Shown piece by piece: positions 20,165 to 33,365 of a DNA stretch of 64,000 nucleotides (positions are counted from its first letter, which is position 1; each line of letters begins with the position of its first letter). The position numbers were made by a program, and so were the translations under genes. The stretch comes from Episyrphus balteatus (lineage: Eukaryota > Arthropoda > Insecta > Diptera > Syrphidae), in contig NC_079134.1 in NCBI RefSeq assembly GCF_945859705.1, positions 11,945,545-12,009,544 of the forward strand. Direction: 5' to 3'. Below the pieces are notes generated by a model. The model saw only the letters and a program-made list of their open reading frames with translations, made no database searches and was not told where the DNA came from.

Positions 20165-22939
20165 AGGTTTCTGAGATAATTTAGAATATATGGAATCACT
20201 CCCTTTTGTCTTTTAAAAAGAACAGTTGCCATGGCTACTATACTAGTATAACTTGAAACTTAAACTGAGGGCAAACAAAATATTGCATTATTTTTGCGCT
20301 GTCCTTAGTTATTGCAAAAATAATAAGATAACCATGATATCATACTTTATAATGCTACAAACGTTTTAGAAATTACGGAGAAAACTTGGTGCGATATAAA
20401 TAAATCCCTAAAAAACTGATTGTCTACCAAAGAAAACAGATCAAAAAATAAAATTCAACCTATCAAGTAGTTACCCCTACTGAAAGAGATTCAGATCAAA
20501 AACTTAAAAGTTCTTACAAACAAGTTAAAAGCAATTTAAATATCTTTCATCGCATGTCTTCAACATTTTCCATATTCACCAAACAGTTATCATTTAAACT
20601 AATAACTGTTATTACTAAGGAAACATCAAGAAAACTTTGATGTCCCGAATGATATCCGAAGGAAGAAACTTAAAAACACTCTTTTAATTCAACCACATAC
20701 TTAAAAAATCAATTTCATGTCAGTTTCTATATCAGACAGAGCTTTGTTAAACATGCAAATTTAACTTAGCAAACTTTTCTGTCGAGTTTTCTTAAAACTA
20801 TGCATCTTTTTCAGTTTTTTTTTAGCTATTCAGAACTTCTTTAATATAAACTTCCAACACAATTACGGTTTTACTTCTTTGCGTGAGAAAGAAGTTTATT
20901 TTTTTTGAAATTTGCATTTCTATAAGTGAATAGAGTGAACTTTAATTTTCATAACAAAAACAACTAATAAAGCTTTGTTTATATATCCACTTGACTTGGT
21001 CTGAGGGCAACCTATAAAACAACAATAAATTCCATCTGACAGTTCCAAGTCCAAGTAAAATAAATTCACAATCATATATCTTCCGCGAGAGCCAAGTTTT
21101 TACTTATTTTTTTTTCCATTTTTTATTCAACTGAATTGCTTTTGAGGTCTACTTTGTATTTCAACTATTTCACCTGATGGGCGATGTGGCATCGTAGAAG
21201 GAGCTGCTAGATGGCGTATGCCTGTGCATGAGGCACACGCGTTTGGCCAAAAACCGCAAACGATAAGATTTGTATCCGAAACAATAACAACTTTTTCGTG
21301 TCCATTTGTTACGTTACGAGTGGAGTTCCAACTTAGGCGAGTTTTTTTTTTTTTTTTTTCTATAGCAATCAATTCTTGGACTGACTCTTACTCTCACCAC
21401 ACAGTGGATATTATCATGAGAGAAGGGTGCAAATGCAAACCCTTCTTCAAGCTTGAATCTCACCCTCTGAATGCGGGTCTGCGGTTTTTCTTCCAGCAAA
21501 CACAACAACACACAACCAAAATGCGGAATTCTTTTTTTTTTAAGGTTTTTGTGTGCTTCTCCGCCGTAAATTAACTTTTCCCGCAATAAACATGGTAATG
21601 CATTTGTTAGTAGAAAAAGAAAAAAGAAATAGTCCAGCTACTCAAGAGTAGTATGGAAGTAACTAACTCTCTTTTGTGTTGTTACGCCAGAGCCCGCTTA
21701 ATGACTTGCAAAGCCAGCTCGGATATGCGGCAACTTTTGTGTAAAAGCAGCGCAGTAAAAGCACCAGCAGTGGCAGTAAGCAGAAGAAGACGAAGAAAAA
21801 GAAGCCATCAGCGGGTGGGCGCTTGGCCAAAAGTGATTCAGAAAATCACGAAACGCTACTTATTTTGCATTTTATGGATTTTTTAGCCTCACTCTTACCA
21901 AAGTATTGTTGTTTTTGTTGTTTTCCGTTCTAAATGCAAATTTCTGGTCGTCGTTGGTTCAGTTTAAGCCAACAACAAAAAAAAAGTTAATTTTTTGGCC
22001 AAAATGCAAAGAAGGTAATTAGTCACTTTGGAGAGAGAGGGTGCTTTATTTATTACAGTCGTCTCGGGAAGGAAATTCTTTGAATGTTTTAAGGCACACT
22101 AATAAACCCTAAGGCATTTCATACAAAAGAAGGTCTGAGAGGTGGATCTTTTGATAAAAAGTCGTTTGTTTCTAGTTAAATTGATTAAGAGAGGTGGTCG
22201 GTAGATGGTGAAATGGCATGTTAGAGTTCTATTAAGTGATGACATTATGTTTGGTTTTAAGGAAACAAAATTGGATAATTTATTATATAACAACTGGATA
22301 TGAGGAATGAATTTCTTTTTTCTCTTGAACCAAAGAAGTTTGTTGCCAAAAAATCAATTCTTCATATATATCATCTATTGTAAATGTGAAATCAAAAGGA
22401 AGATTGGATTGCATTGGCAAAAAGTCAATTCTATTGACTAGATTCACAATATAAGGATGAAATCATTGCTGAACTATAATTTTTCTGCATGGAGACACAA
22501 GTGGATTCTTTTGGTTTAAGATTTCTTATTCTTTTGTGGCTGTAAGAAGCCATCGTTGATAAGTTACAGCCTCTCAAGTAATGCCAAATAGATATCCATG
22601 ATGACAAAAGATGCTTTTAGGGCCAGACATATTTATGAAATGCAGCAGTTTGGCATAGGATAGCAATGGCGTTACTTGCATATCTATTATTTGAGATTTG
22701 TAAAAATAAATATGATAACGATCTTTCTCTTGGAAATGGAACGCAAAATATTTTTCAAAAAGATTATTATTATAAATATCATTTAATAGTATATTTTTTC
22801 TTTTTACAGTCAAATTTGAAACATACTTTTTATTCCGATAATATTATGACTTTAGCTGAATTACAGATTGCAATGGTTCTGGATTGTGTTCAGAGAACGA
22901 GATATACTCGTGATTTTTAAATTTAAAAAGTCACATTTA
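20165..22939. other. intronic stretch with a moderately GC-richer block at 21.1-21.9 kb
   Basis: Mostly AT-rich. The block 21130-21900 is less AT-rich and contains several short open frames on both strands, none with a recognisable domain, plus GCAGCAGTG-type and AAGAAGAC-type simple sequence. It could be regulatory, but no named site can be supported. Confidence 0.4.
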
Positions 22940-23408
22940 TAGCGTTTTCGTTTGGGAATTCTTAGAACTGTCCGGGACTGTCCGATCCGGAATGCCAAAC
23001 GATCAGTGTTGTATACTTTTTTTTGATTCTGAAGTTTGGGTTTCTTTGTATTTGTGAAACATCAAATGCGAACGTCTGATGAAAGTTTTGTTTTTTTTAT
23101 TTTTTTTTATTATTATTAAGTTATCTATTCTTTTTTTGTTTTTTTCACTTTATTTTAATATAGTTTAAAGTTTGTGCATAGTTAAAAATCTAAAAATTGA
23201 GAAATGAACAACAAAGAATGACATTTTATTACTTTGACGTCTTAAGTGTGAACATGTGTGCGTGATTCTGGTTTTGATTCTGCCTCAAAATTCAGAAACG
23301 ATTTTCTCTTCTTTTCAGAATTAGAACTGTCATTGAGTGCCAAACGAACAGTTTCAGAATCGTTCGGAAGAATTCCGGACAGTCCCGGACGACCAAACGA
23401 AAACGCTA
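22940..23408. mobile_element. MITE with TAGCGTTTTCGTTTGG ends, TTA duplication
   Basis: 469 bp. Terminal repeats TAGCGTTTTCGTTTGG / CCAAACGAAAACGCTA are perfect over 16 bp. Subterminal GTCCGGGACTGTCCG and CGGACAGTCCCGGAC also pair. Flanked by TTA (22937-22939 and 23409-23411). Harbinger-like by target site only. No transposase. Confidence 0.85.
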
Positions 23409-23411
23409 TTA

Positions 23412-26400
23412 GTTTATTTAGGCAGGTACATACTCGCTTTGATAAGTTCATTACTGACAGAGGACGGTTTCGAAATGTTATTTTTCAAAAAAATGTAGAC
23501 TTCACACCATTTGCAGAGGCAGATTATATTGTTTTGGTATACCTTTAAAGCTGTCTACATCTAATTTTTTTTTTTTAACAAGAAAATCATAAAAGTTTGT
23601 TCTTGAAAAAGGAAACATTCCTATCAATGAAAATAATTTTACTATAACTACTGTTTTTTCATCATAAAATCTGGTGTGCGTCTATCATCAATAAGTTTTA
23701 TTTCGCGGTATTCCAAAATTTACATTTATGACCTGGTATATAATTGATTTATGTGTTTTTCATAGGTACATAGAAATGTTGTTCCAAAATAATGGTTCTA
23801 TACAAAAAACGCAAACAGTACTTGTGCCGAATTATCCTCGACGTAATTGAGCGTCTGAGTACGTCATTAGATGTTTTATTAATCGCTTTCGTACAATAAT
23901 TGAATTTTCATATAATTATGTACATATTTCTCCATAAGGCAAAGAAAAGAATACATTTATTTAAACATTCTACGAAAATTTTATGTATCTGTAGAACTTG
24001 AATGTTGTAATTGTATTGACTCGTATGTAACATAGAAATGTGGGTGATAAATTTTTATATTATAAAATATTATGTATGCTGTCAGACAAGACGATCACGG
24101 ATTAACTTTTGAAACATATTTTGTTTTGCCATATTTGTCTTACAACTGTGAAGACGAAATTGAACTCATTTGGAAAAACCTAGGTATTTAAAATGATGAT
24201 CTATCCACAAAAATCCAAAATAGTAGAGTTAACTCGAAACTGCAAACTGATTGATAAATTATCTAAAACAGTCTTCAGTAAACAAAAAACGAACTCCAAA
24301 CGATAGTGGATTTAGTAATGGTTAGCTTTTTAATACAAACAAGACGTTAAATATTACTAACTAACTATAAAATTTTTCATATTTTCTGTGAGAAGTTTTC
24401 AGAGTCATTTGTTTATGTCTATGTGATAAGTAGTACAAGAAATTAGAGAGGAAATGATAGTTAAATGTGAAAAGGTAGTAAAATCTTTATGTAAAAGGTT
24501 GCCCTAATGTCTTTTAACTATCCAAATTGAGCTACTAAAGTTAAAAAGTTTTCAATTATTGAAGACCATATCATCGGTACCATTTATGTCACACAGAAAC
24601 AATTGTCAAGTTTTGGTAACAATAATTTGTATTCTTAACACCTTTTTGATGATTCAATCAAAACACCAACAAAAATCAACCCGCACCGGTCAATGATATT
24701 AAATTAGCAAATTAATGTATCCAATTAAATTCCAATATGGGCCCCTACAACAAAAAATATTCTCGTATCAAATTTCAAAAAATCCCAATCGAATCCATTA
24801 ATAAATGCAAATCGAAAACCTACATGCTCTGTCAGATTTTTACTAAAATACCTAAATCATTCCTCGCCAGCAACATTCTCAGTTGAAAGCTGTCAAATTT
24901 TTGGCAAATCCATTAATCGCTTGAAATTATTTAGTATGTGCGAAAAAATATACGGCGAATTCATAGCTGATATGACAAGTTATTCAAAATCAAGTCGCTA
25001 GGCACAGAGTGTAACCAAGCAAGAAGCAACAAAAAAAAATTACTTTTGATTTATGCAACATGCGACACATTTTGGCAAATTGGATAATTGGTCCCGTGGT
25101 GTTTATGTCGACTCAATTAGCATCATATACATTGTAATGAAATGAATGAAGAGTATTTTGTCTCGGAAATGATTAGATGATGAGTTCTTGAGAAAATTTA
25201 GATAAATTGTCTAAATGTCTACTTAAGTCGGATGTAGCTTTGTGTGCTACCCGTTTAGTAATTGCGTTCAGACTTTTTTAGTGGAAATGCATTTATTAAA
25301 ATCATCACGAAGGACAATTGAATTAATAAAAAGATAATAAAAAAACACAAAATTATATGAGTAACGTGTCACACGTTGTTGTGAATAAAATGTATCTCAT
25401 GTCAATTTTGATTTTGTCATCCTCATCAACAAGTTTGATACATTATTTTGCTGACAGCAACAGTTGTTGCAAAAAAAAGTTCAAACAACTTAACAACAAA
25501 TACAAACAAGAGAGAGACCAAATAATAAATTGGCAAATATTATTTTACTTGAAATAATCGTAAAAATCGTCAAATTAATTCAATTAGCGTCCATTATAAA
25601 TGTCATTCTTCAGAGTTTGTGTGTGTTGGGGAAGAATTTTCTTCCGCCCTATCTCCAACAAACGCTTCTTCTTCGAATGTTTTTCGAGGTCCCCCAATAG
25701 ACACGAGAACTTAAAAGTTCATGTTTTCATTGATTCATATACTTGTAAATGTACTTGCTGCTGTGCGATGATATGGTTGGCAATCTAATCGAGAAATTGG
25801 AAAACAAATTATTTATTTTGCACAAAAGTTGTTCAAACAAATTTCTTAAAAGGGGGTAAACAACATAAAGATGCTCTTGTATAGAGAGACACTATACACA
25901 CAGTTGGAACGTGTGGACATAACACAACAGAATAACATACAAAAACATGAGATAGAGATGAAGGCGACAAAAAAAAATTGAAAAAAAAGATGCTTTAATA
26001 GGGGTTTTTGTGTGTGGCGACTGGTGATCAACTAAAAACCAAACAAACCACACAAATGACGGTTGTCGCGGCGGGAAGCCCCCAATCAAGTAGAATTGAG
26101 CAAAACTTTTTCATTTTTATGAATGGACTGAATGACAATGTGTGTTTACCGTACCGCTCATAAACAGTACGTACAACCAAACAACTATTCAAACATATAT
26201 GTAGATACTCTACTCACTCCTCCGCCACATTTGGTTGTTTTGCAATTATATTATTATTATTATTATGAGACATATAGATAGGATTGGCGATAGTATAGTA
26301 TGCCGGATGGAGACAGTCTGGTTGGCAAGCAAATGGTCAGAAATTGCAACAGAAATTTAGAAAAATTGTCGCTATGCTGCTGGTTTGGTCTGGTGTGAAC

Positions 26401-26415
26401 TAAATGTTTCTATAA
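23412..26415. other. intronic stretch, nothing assigned
   Basis: AT-rich, with short open frames only (for example 25357-25557 and 25600-25788) that show no known domain. No convincing inverted repeats or RNA genes. Confidence 0.5.
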
Positions 26416-26590
26416 GGGCCAGTTGTACAAATATTGAATCCGTGGTTCAGCAACTTTTATCTTTGGAATTCGGTGATAAAATTGATTTTTATCACTGGTT
26501 CCAGGTCCATATAAGTTGAAATGGCGAAATGGCGAAATCGGCGAGTTAAATTCCTGATCCGAGGCTGAACAACGTTTGTACAACTGGCCC
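26416..26590. mobile_element. MITE with GGGCCAGTTGTACAAA ends, TAA duplication
   Basis: 175 bp. Terminal inverted repeats GGGCCAGTTGTACAAA / TTTGTACAACTGGCCC are perfect over 16 bp, and GTTCAGCAAC / GTTCAGCC-type sequences extend the fold inwards. Flanked by TAA on both sides (26413-26415 and 26591-26593), a TWA site typical of PIF/Harbinger MITEs. Confidence 0.88.
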
Positions 26591-26593
26591 TAA

Positions 26594-27256
26594 GAGTTAT
26601 GGGACCGGATAAGTTTTGGGAGCTTGTTAAAAAGTGTTCAAACATTTAAGAAATAAAAGTTATTGATGCGCTCATCATTGGTTTTTGCAGAGTTTCGTCA
26701 GTGGAAAGTAATAACGTAACGTTCGATAAAAATTTATAAAGTTCAAACTTTTTTTTGCGATAGAAAATTGACTTTTTTTGTTTGCAAGAATGCATTTTGT
26801 TGATTTTACTTGATTTTTTTTTTTTTGAAAAGCAAATATTTTATTTAGGTTTTACTTGTCATTATAAAACATAAATATTTTTTTTTCGAAAAAAAGTGAG
26901 AAATAATTAAAAATAATAAATAATAAGCAAAATGCGTAAATAAAAAGTGTGTCTACTATCTGTTGACGAAATTTACTTGGAAATGGCCCCAGAAATTATT
27001 ATTTCGATATTTTTTCAACTTTCAAGCAATTTTTAACTTAAGAAAAAAAATTTTTTTTTTACTTTTTCCAAAAAAACACGATCAGCACCCCCTTCTATAT
27101 AAGATAGGAGTTTGAAAATTCAACAGTATGATACCAAAGTGGTACCAAACTAGGGGGTGGCCCAACGTTTTTTTTTTTTTTTGAAATTCTATTTTTCCAT
27201 ACAAGCGTGGACCACTCTACTCCAGATACATATTTACATTCAGTCCTATTCTAAAT
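26594..27256. other. intronic stretch, nothing assigned
   Basis: AT-rich with long T runs (26752-26890 and 27040-27185). No coding or structured signal seen. Confidence 0.5.
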
Positions 27257-27412
27257 AAAAACTCCCGGGAAAATGTGTTCTGGAAAAGGGCTCCCAATCG
27301 AAAAACTTCTGGATATTTTCCTCTCTTTTCACTTTTCACGAAAAAAAAAACGATATTTTACGAGTTGTTCCATTGGGGGCCCTTCTTCCGAACACTTTTA
27401 CTCGGGAGTTTT
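27257..27412. mobile_element. MITE-like hairpin, AAAACTCCCG ends
   Basis: 156 bp. The left arm (AAAACTCCCGGGAAAATGTG, then GGGCTCCCAAT) and right arm (ATTGGGGGCCC, then CTCGGGAGTTTT) pair over some 42 bp with a few mismatches. A 91-codon plus-strand frame crosses it but has no domain. Confidence 0.7.
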
Positions 27413-27635
27413 CATGCAGAAGTGGACTGATTATGAACTGCATTACCATCGGTTCACTGTTGTGTTGACTGTAAGTGGTAATTTAATTGGGAACATGGTA
27501 AACTTAACTCAAGTGACACTTCCTGACACTGCAGGTCGAACTCATTAATGCAGTTATGCTTTTGTATCAAAATAATTCTGGTGCAAGGCGGATGTTTTGC
27601 AGGTAAGGTAGTGTTTTGATGTGATGCAAAGACAA

Positions 27636-27863
27636 TGGATGCGTTTACGTACGCATAGATAGGCTACTCAAGATACCTAAGTATCCGATATGTTTGTGAA
27701 CACGAAACAGCTGTTCTTCAAATCTTCCATCAGGTACATGAGTGTCCACACATTTTTTGAATACCTTCATTAACACATGTTCACGATCAGCTGTGTATTA
27801 ACATGGAATTACAACAACACAAAGGTATCCGGATACCTTAACATGAGTACGTGAATGCACCCA
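27636..27863. mobile_element. MITE-like element, TGGATGCGTTTACGTA ends
   Basis: About 228 bp. Left TGGATGCGTTTACGTACGCA and right TGAGTACGTGAATGCACCCA are imperfect inverted repeats. Inside, CAAGATACCTAAGTATCCG and CGGATACCTTAA pair loosely, and ACACGAAACAGCTG pairs with CAGCTGTG. Target site unclear. Confidence 0.5.
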
Positions 27864-29383
27864 ATAATGCCAATGTTGTTGTTTTGAAATTTACAGTACC
27901 TTACCATCGTTATCTTTTAAGTAAATTACTAGTCAAAATTACTTAAAAATGCAATTTGTTGTATTTTTTTAGACATTTTTCAAAATTTCCCCAATGATTG
28001 AATGTTTCTTGTTGCACTTATTTTATTCTGTTTTGATGTTTACAGCAGAATTATTAGCAATGAATATAACCGGACACAAAATACACTTGTTTTATGTTGG
28101 TTAGCGCCAGTGGGCTAACCTCATCGCTATCATTTTCAATTGGCAAGTAAGTATATTTTTGTCTTACGTCAGTTCCTCTCAATTTTACCGGTGAATATAA
28201 AAGCCAAATAAAAAAAAATTGACTCAAACCAAAAATAACAAGAAAACGAAAAGAATAAAAAAAACAGAATCAACAACAATCTTCACCTTTATATGAAATT
28301 TTGCGTGGTTTTTTTCGTCTGACCAAAGCAAAATATTAATCAAATTAACGGTGACGTAATATGCGTGGCTTTTTATTTCCACCAAACAATTTTTTTTTTT
28401 TTTTGCTAATTTTATGCGCGATCTATTGATTATTATAAACTGTCGATTTGATATTTTTGTTTATAATTTTCTTATTCTAAAAAAATAATTTTTTTTTTAA
28501 AAGTAGGTAAAAATGTAAATAAATAACAAATTTTTCAAGTTACTAAAATTAATGAAATGCTTTTGATGAATCAGAAAAAGAAAATAAATGAAAAAAAACA
28601 TAAAAAGAAAGAATGAAAAAAATTTGTGTTTGCTTATTAGCACCTGATTCGACAAGTTGATTTGGTTATTGTGGTTTTCGGCTTTCATTTCATCTCTATC
28701 AAAACATTTGTTATTGTCTAAATTATTTCTCAATGAATGAGAAAAAAAATTGGAGTTAATTAATTTCTTGTTGATTGTGTTTACATAAAAAAAAAATTTA
28801 TTCTAAATGGGATTTTAATTAGTAACAAGAAGTTAGTTGTTTGAATTTGAAATTATGTAGATTGAAAGTGAATTGAAATGTTGTTGGTTTAGAAATAAAT
28901 TAAAATACACTACAGAATTGTCATCAAAGTTGAAAAGTGAATGACAACCAAATTGAAATGATTAGTAGATCAGGTATTTCTGGGAGGTTTTCCATGTTTC
29001 TTATCCGTTAAACATGACTCTTGGGAATTGGGTCTCCGGACGTTGTCGACAATATTTTTGTTGTGTCGTGTTTCTTTACCGCAACATGAAATACCCATGA
29101 GACATTGATGACGTTGGTATAAATAAATTAAATTGTTTGCGGACTATATTTTCAAGGAAATTATGACCATGGCATCAATTTTGTTCGTTATCAGTTTGTC
29201 ATTGAATAATAAAATAAATAAAAGTCAATCAATTTCATATTCCTTTGGGTAAGTTACATATGGGATTTTATGAAATGACAAACCATTTTTAGTGTCATAA
29301 AATATCAGTTTTTATTGAAATACAATTTTTTTCCATCAAACCATTAAACCATTTTGCTATGTGATACGCTGTTTGAGTTATTT
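27864..29383. other. intronic stretch, nothing assigned
   Basis: AT-rich. A short perfect hairpin GGTTAGC...GCTAACC occurs near 28099-28120. No genes. Confidence 0.45.
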
Positions 29384-29480
29384 AGGTCCATTTTCTTCAC
29401 TCGGAGTTGAACATAACTTGAGAATTTTTAATATAAAAAATCTCAAGTTTTGTTCAACTCTGAGTGAAGAAAATGGACCT
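29384..29480. mobile_element. near-perfect 97-bp foldback
   Basis: AGGTCCATTTTCTTCACTC and GAGTGAAGAAAATGGACCT pair, continuing through AGTTGAACA / TGTTCAACT and CTTGAGA / TCTCAAG, around a loop of about 20 nt. An outer pair (TGTTTGAGTTA at 29370 and TAACTCAAACA near 29502) extends the structure, so the full MITE may be about 29370-29513. Confidence 0.75.
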
Positions 29481-29513
29481 TAGTATACTCAAGAGTATTA
29501 AGTAACTCAAACA

Positions 29514-31439
29514 TAAAAATGAAGACAGCTCTGGTTTAAATATTCAAATCTATCATCTGGTTTTTTGTTATTGTGAATGCTTTGTAATCTGTGATCAAAG
29601 TTGTATTGTCAATTTTTTTTTTTGACATTCTTTTTGTCTTAAACCTATTTCATTCAGTCAATGCTTTAGTTTAAGAATGATAAAGTAGTTCCGTTTTGAA
29701 GAAATAGTTCTGAAAACTAGGCAGTTAAGGACGACATCCCAAATGATATTGCCGGCATTTTTGACGTTTAGCAAATGTCAGACAAAATTCAAAGATGTAT
29801 TAAAAATTGCGGAAGTTTATATAAAATAAATTGCCGACATAGCCGTTAATGAACCCAACTCAAAGACTTTTTTTTTAGAATAATCTTCGATTTAATGAAT
29901 CAACAAAACTTTTCTGCTGATCAATTTGGCGCACTATTTATGGTATTACAAAGACGGCATAGCGGCTAATTATAAAGGTAAAACAATTGCGTGACATTGA
30001 AATAATTTCACTTCTATTGTATACATATATCCAAATGTCAGATTTATGTCATTATTAGAATACTAAGTGGAACATAAAAAAAAAAAACAAAACACACAAA
30101 ATACTACACCAGAAAGATTTAATATTAAAAAATCCTCCTTCGCAAACGTGCATATGTTTTTAAAATTAAAATATTGCGTAGGATAAAACTTGTTCCACTT
30201 GTCTATTCAATAAAATATATTCAAATGACTCAATTTGTTTAATAAATAAGTATCTAATAAATAAATTGAGAATTTAGATTAGATTAAATCATCATAAAAA
30301 AAGATAAGATCAAATCTTAGTGATATTCAATGAAATTTGAAGAAGCTGAAAATTTGAGTCTGTCTCAATTCGAATTTCTGATATCTGATAGATTTTGTAC
30401 AATTAAGTGTGAGTCAACTTTTTTAAATTTTTTTTTAGATAATATACGAGTTCTAGAAATTTTAGAAATTACCAATGTTTCATTTTTTGTATTTGGAATC
30501 TCGATCAATGAGTCCTACTCGGGCGCCATTTTGTTAAAAACTTTCTTGTTTCTTTTTTGGTGGTAAATACACAATTCGTATTTCTTTTTTCGAATTGGAA
30601 ATGATGCTCAGTACTTTTCTCTGATATCTTTTTTCATGATTTTTTTGGTGTCGAAACTGAGTGTGAATTATAACTTCAAAGAAAAACCTTATGAACTGTT
30701 CAAATTTTTTTCATTTAAGTTTTCTAAAGTACGATAAGAACTGTCAGAACAGAAGTGGTTGGAATACGTTTAGGGGAGTTATCCTTCATTATAACTTCTA
30801 TGACGTAAGAGGCCTGAATGCTTTTTCACTGTCCTTGCCCAGTCAATTCTCATGTTAAACTTGTACACTGTCGACAAGTAATAATAAATTAATTCCTTCT
30901 AACTTCAAATATAACACCTTCAGCATTTCGCATGCAAAAAGAGACCTCAATTTTTAATCCTCAAGGCTAGGTACATCTCATTCTTAAAACCCAGACATTC
31001 TATTGCATAAAAACATGGAATAATTTTCTAATTTCAAAACCATTATGTAGGCTGGTATTTTCCCCATTATCCAATGTCCTTGTAATTTACTCTCTGCTCG
31101 AATACACTACACATATCCTTTTATTGTCCATGTAAAAATTAATTACACCTTATATAGTCAAGGTCGAAAGGTTGGCCTTAGAGAATTACACTCTTTTTTA
31201 TGTACTAATTGTTTCGTTTTATTGCTATGCGTGGCATGAATTTGTTTTAATTAAATCCAAAAGGTCGCACCAAAAAAAAGACAGCTCTACCAAGAATAAA
31301 ATCCCTTATCTATTACTATATCCATTGGAATGGGATGATTTTTCTCTCTTTCAACCTCTCAAGTTCCCAACTCTCATATACACTTAACCAAGGCAAAAAA
31401 AACAGCAAGGACTGGGTTAATTCTTTAGTAATTAAGTCA
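29514..31439. other. intronic stretch, nothing assigned
   Basis: AT-rich, with only short open frames lacking domains (30330-30566, 31172-31387). No inverted repeats worth naming. Confidence 0.5.
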
Positions 31440-31975
31440 TTCGGAAGGAATTTTCTCGCCTATCCGGAGGCGGCATTGGAGCGCCACTAGAAAATGTACA
31501 TTAACGTTCGGTGCAAAAAAAAAACATTCCTAAGTGCGCCAAAGACAAAGAGGAAAACTCACGCAATTTTCCGTATCGTTTTCGGGAAATATCTGTCTGT
31601 CTGATTTGAGGAGTGGTAAAGCAGAGCGGGCGGCAGCAGCGACGAGACGCGACGATTGGGAGCTCGCGTCTCGCTGACATTTGCTGAGTGGAGTGTTAGC
31701 GCCGCGCCATGCCGCGACGCCATCGTTGTTGGCGGTGAATGTGATTTTTAGGCCAAGCCACCACTCTTCTTCTTCTTATTCTCGTCTAATGGCTGCAAGG
31801 CAGTGAGAATCTTTGTGTCTTTATAGCTTCTCTCGACAGAAGAAGACAATCCTTTTGCACTTTGTGTGAAAATGTGTGTTTGCTTTCGTGCAATGGCAAT
31901 AAAATAAGAATCACAATAAATCACCCAGCTTTTATGTACAGAAAAAGAAAGAGAGAGAGAGAGAGAGTGAGAAGT
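31440..31975. promoter_or_regulatory. GC-rich island followed by a GA run, candidate regulatory region
   Basis: The stretch 31600-31740 is strikingly GC- and CpG-rich for this window (GCGGGCGGCAGCAGCGACGA, CTCGCGTCTCGCTGACATTT, CGCCGCGCCATGCCGCGACG) and shows no inverted repeats that would mark a transposon. About 200 bp downstream a run of AGAGAGAGAGAGAGAG occurs at 31948-31968, the type of sequence GAGA factor binds. An alternative Star promoter or an enhancer is possible; neither is shown. Confidence 0.35.
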
Positions 31976-33357
31976 GGTGAGCGACTTAGAAAATGCTTGC
32001 TTTGGAGGAAACTCCCTTGGGATCTACAATATATATATTCTTCCAGACAGCTCTGATGAAGATGACGACAACGTCGACGAAGAAGAAAGGCAACGATGAA
32101 GGCTCTTGCTACTGGCTGGTCATAACAACCAAAGACGATATAGTTATATCGTCTGATGGCTGCTTCTGCTGCCGGGTATAGGTTGATGTCCAAAGTATGC
32201 TCCCAACGAAATGGGTAAGATGGTATCTCTCTACACTTTGTGTGCGGAATATCCATCCGGGTGTGTAAATTTCATTTTCCTGGCTAATTTTTTCCTATTT
32301 TTTTTATTCCCATTTTATTTTGGAAATCTGCCGGAAGAATATCTATTTTTCAGACAGCGAGCAGACTGAAAGGAATTTTTATATAAACTCCTTTACCGGG
32401 AGGAAATTTAGTTTTAGTTTTGTGTTGTTAAAATATAGATTTGAAATTCTAAGAGGGTATGAAAGGGGGGAAGGTTTCCTGGATATTTTTATGCGCGACT
32501 ACAACTATTATAAAGCCAATCCCGGTAGAAGGAAAAAATTTCTGTGTTGTTCCTTGTTTTTTTTTTTTTTGCAACATTTTATTCAATATTTGATTAGGAA
32601 ATTCTGAAATAGGGTTGGTATACCCAATTTGATATATGGATTGTAGAATGAGGATAAAATTGAGATGGGGAAGCAGAAATGAGTCAGCTTGGGTGATTTC
32701 ATTTGGAAGATAGTTAAACAATTTGTTTTGTGAAAACTTGTCAGGAACATAATTGTCGATATCGATCGTTTTATTGTTTCTTTAAAATTCATTTAATTGA
32801 AAGAATCTGGTAATGTCATTTTAATATACCTAGCAAATTTGTTTGAGAAGTATCAGCAAGAAATCAAAATTACAAAATAATTACCTAGATGAGGAAAATG
32901 GAATCATATCAGCCCTCATAACAAAACATTTTCATAGTCAACACCATAGTTAAGGATGGTAAAGCAGTGACTACTCAAATGTCACTCATTCCAATGTAAA
33001 ACTCACCGCTATTCCTTAAATGCTTTTTTAGAGAATATAAGTGTTTGTCAATAACGTAGTTTGATTTTCATTAATTTAACTTATAAAAATGTCTATTTTA
33101 ATACTTATATTATTAACAATATTTCGCATGATCTATATGTAAATTGAAAAATGATTTCAAGTGTCGGCATTGCAGTTGACTAGGTAATTGTTACATGTTA
33201 ATCGGGTAAATTTTGGGATGGTAAACCATTGCGGTGAATCAATATGCCCCACTAAAAAAGCTATACAAATTCCCAAATGAAGTTGAAAATACACTAGCAA
33301 CAGATTTCTTTGCATAATAATTCCAAACTGATTTATTGCAAAATGCTTTAGCATTGA
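31976..33357. other. intronic stretch, nothing assigned
   Basis: Contains short open frames on both strands without domains (for example 31921-32256 minus and 32320-32607 plus). GATGATAT/ATATCGTC-like short palindromes occur near 32136-32152. No genes supported. Confidence 0.4.
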
Positions 33358-33365
33358 AGGTAAGG

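Noticed and set aside
27273..27548. 91-codon plus-strand open frame
   Set aside because: Starts within a MITE hairpin and has no recognisable domain.
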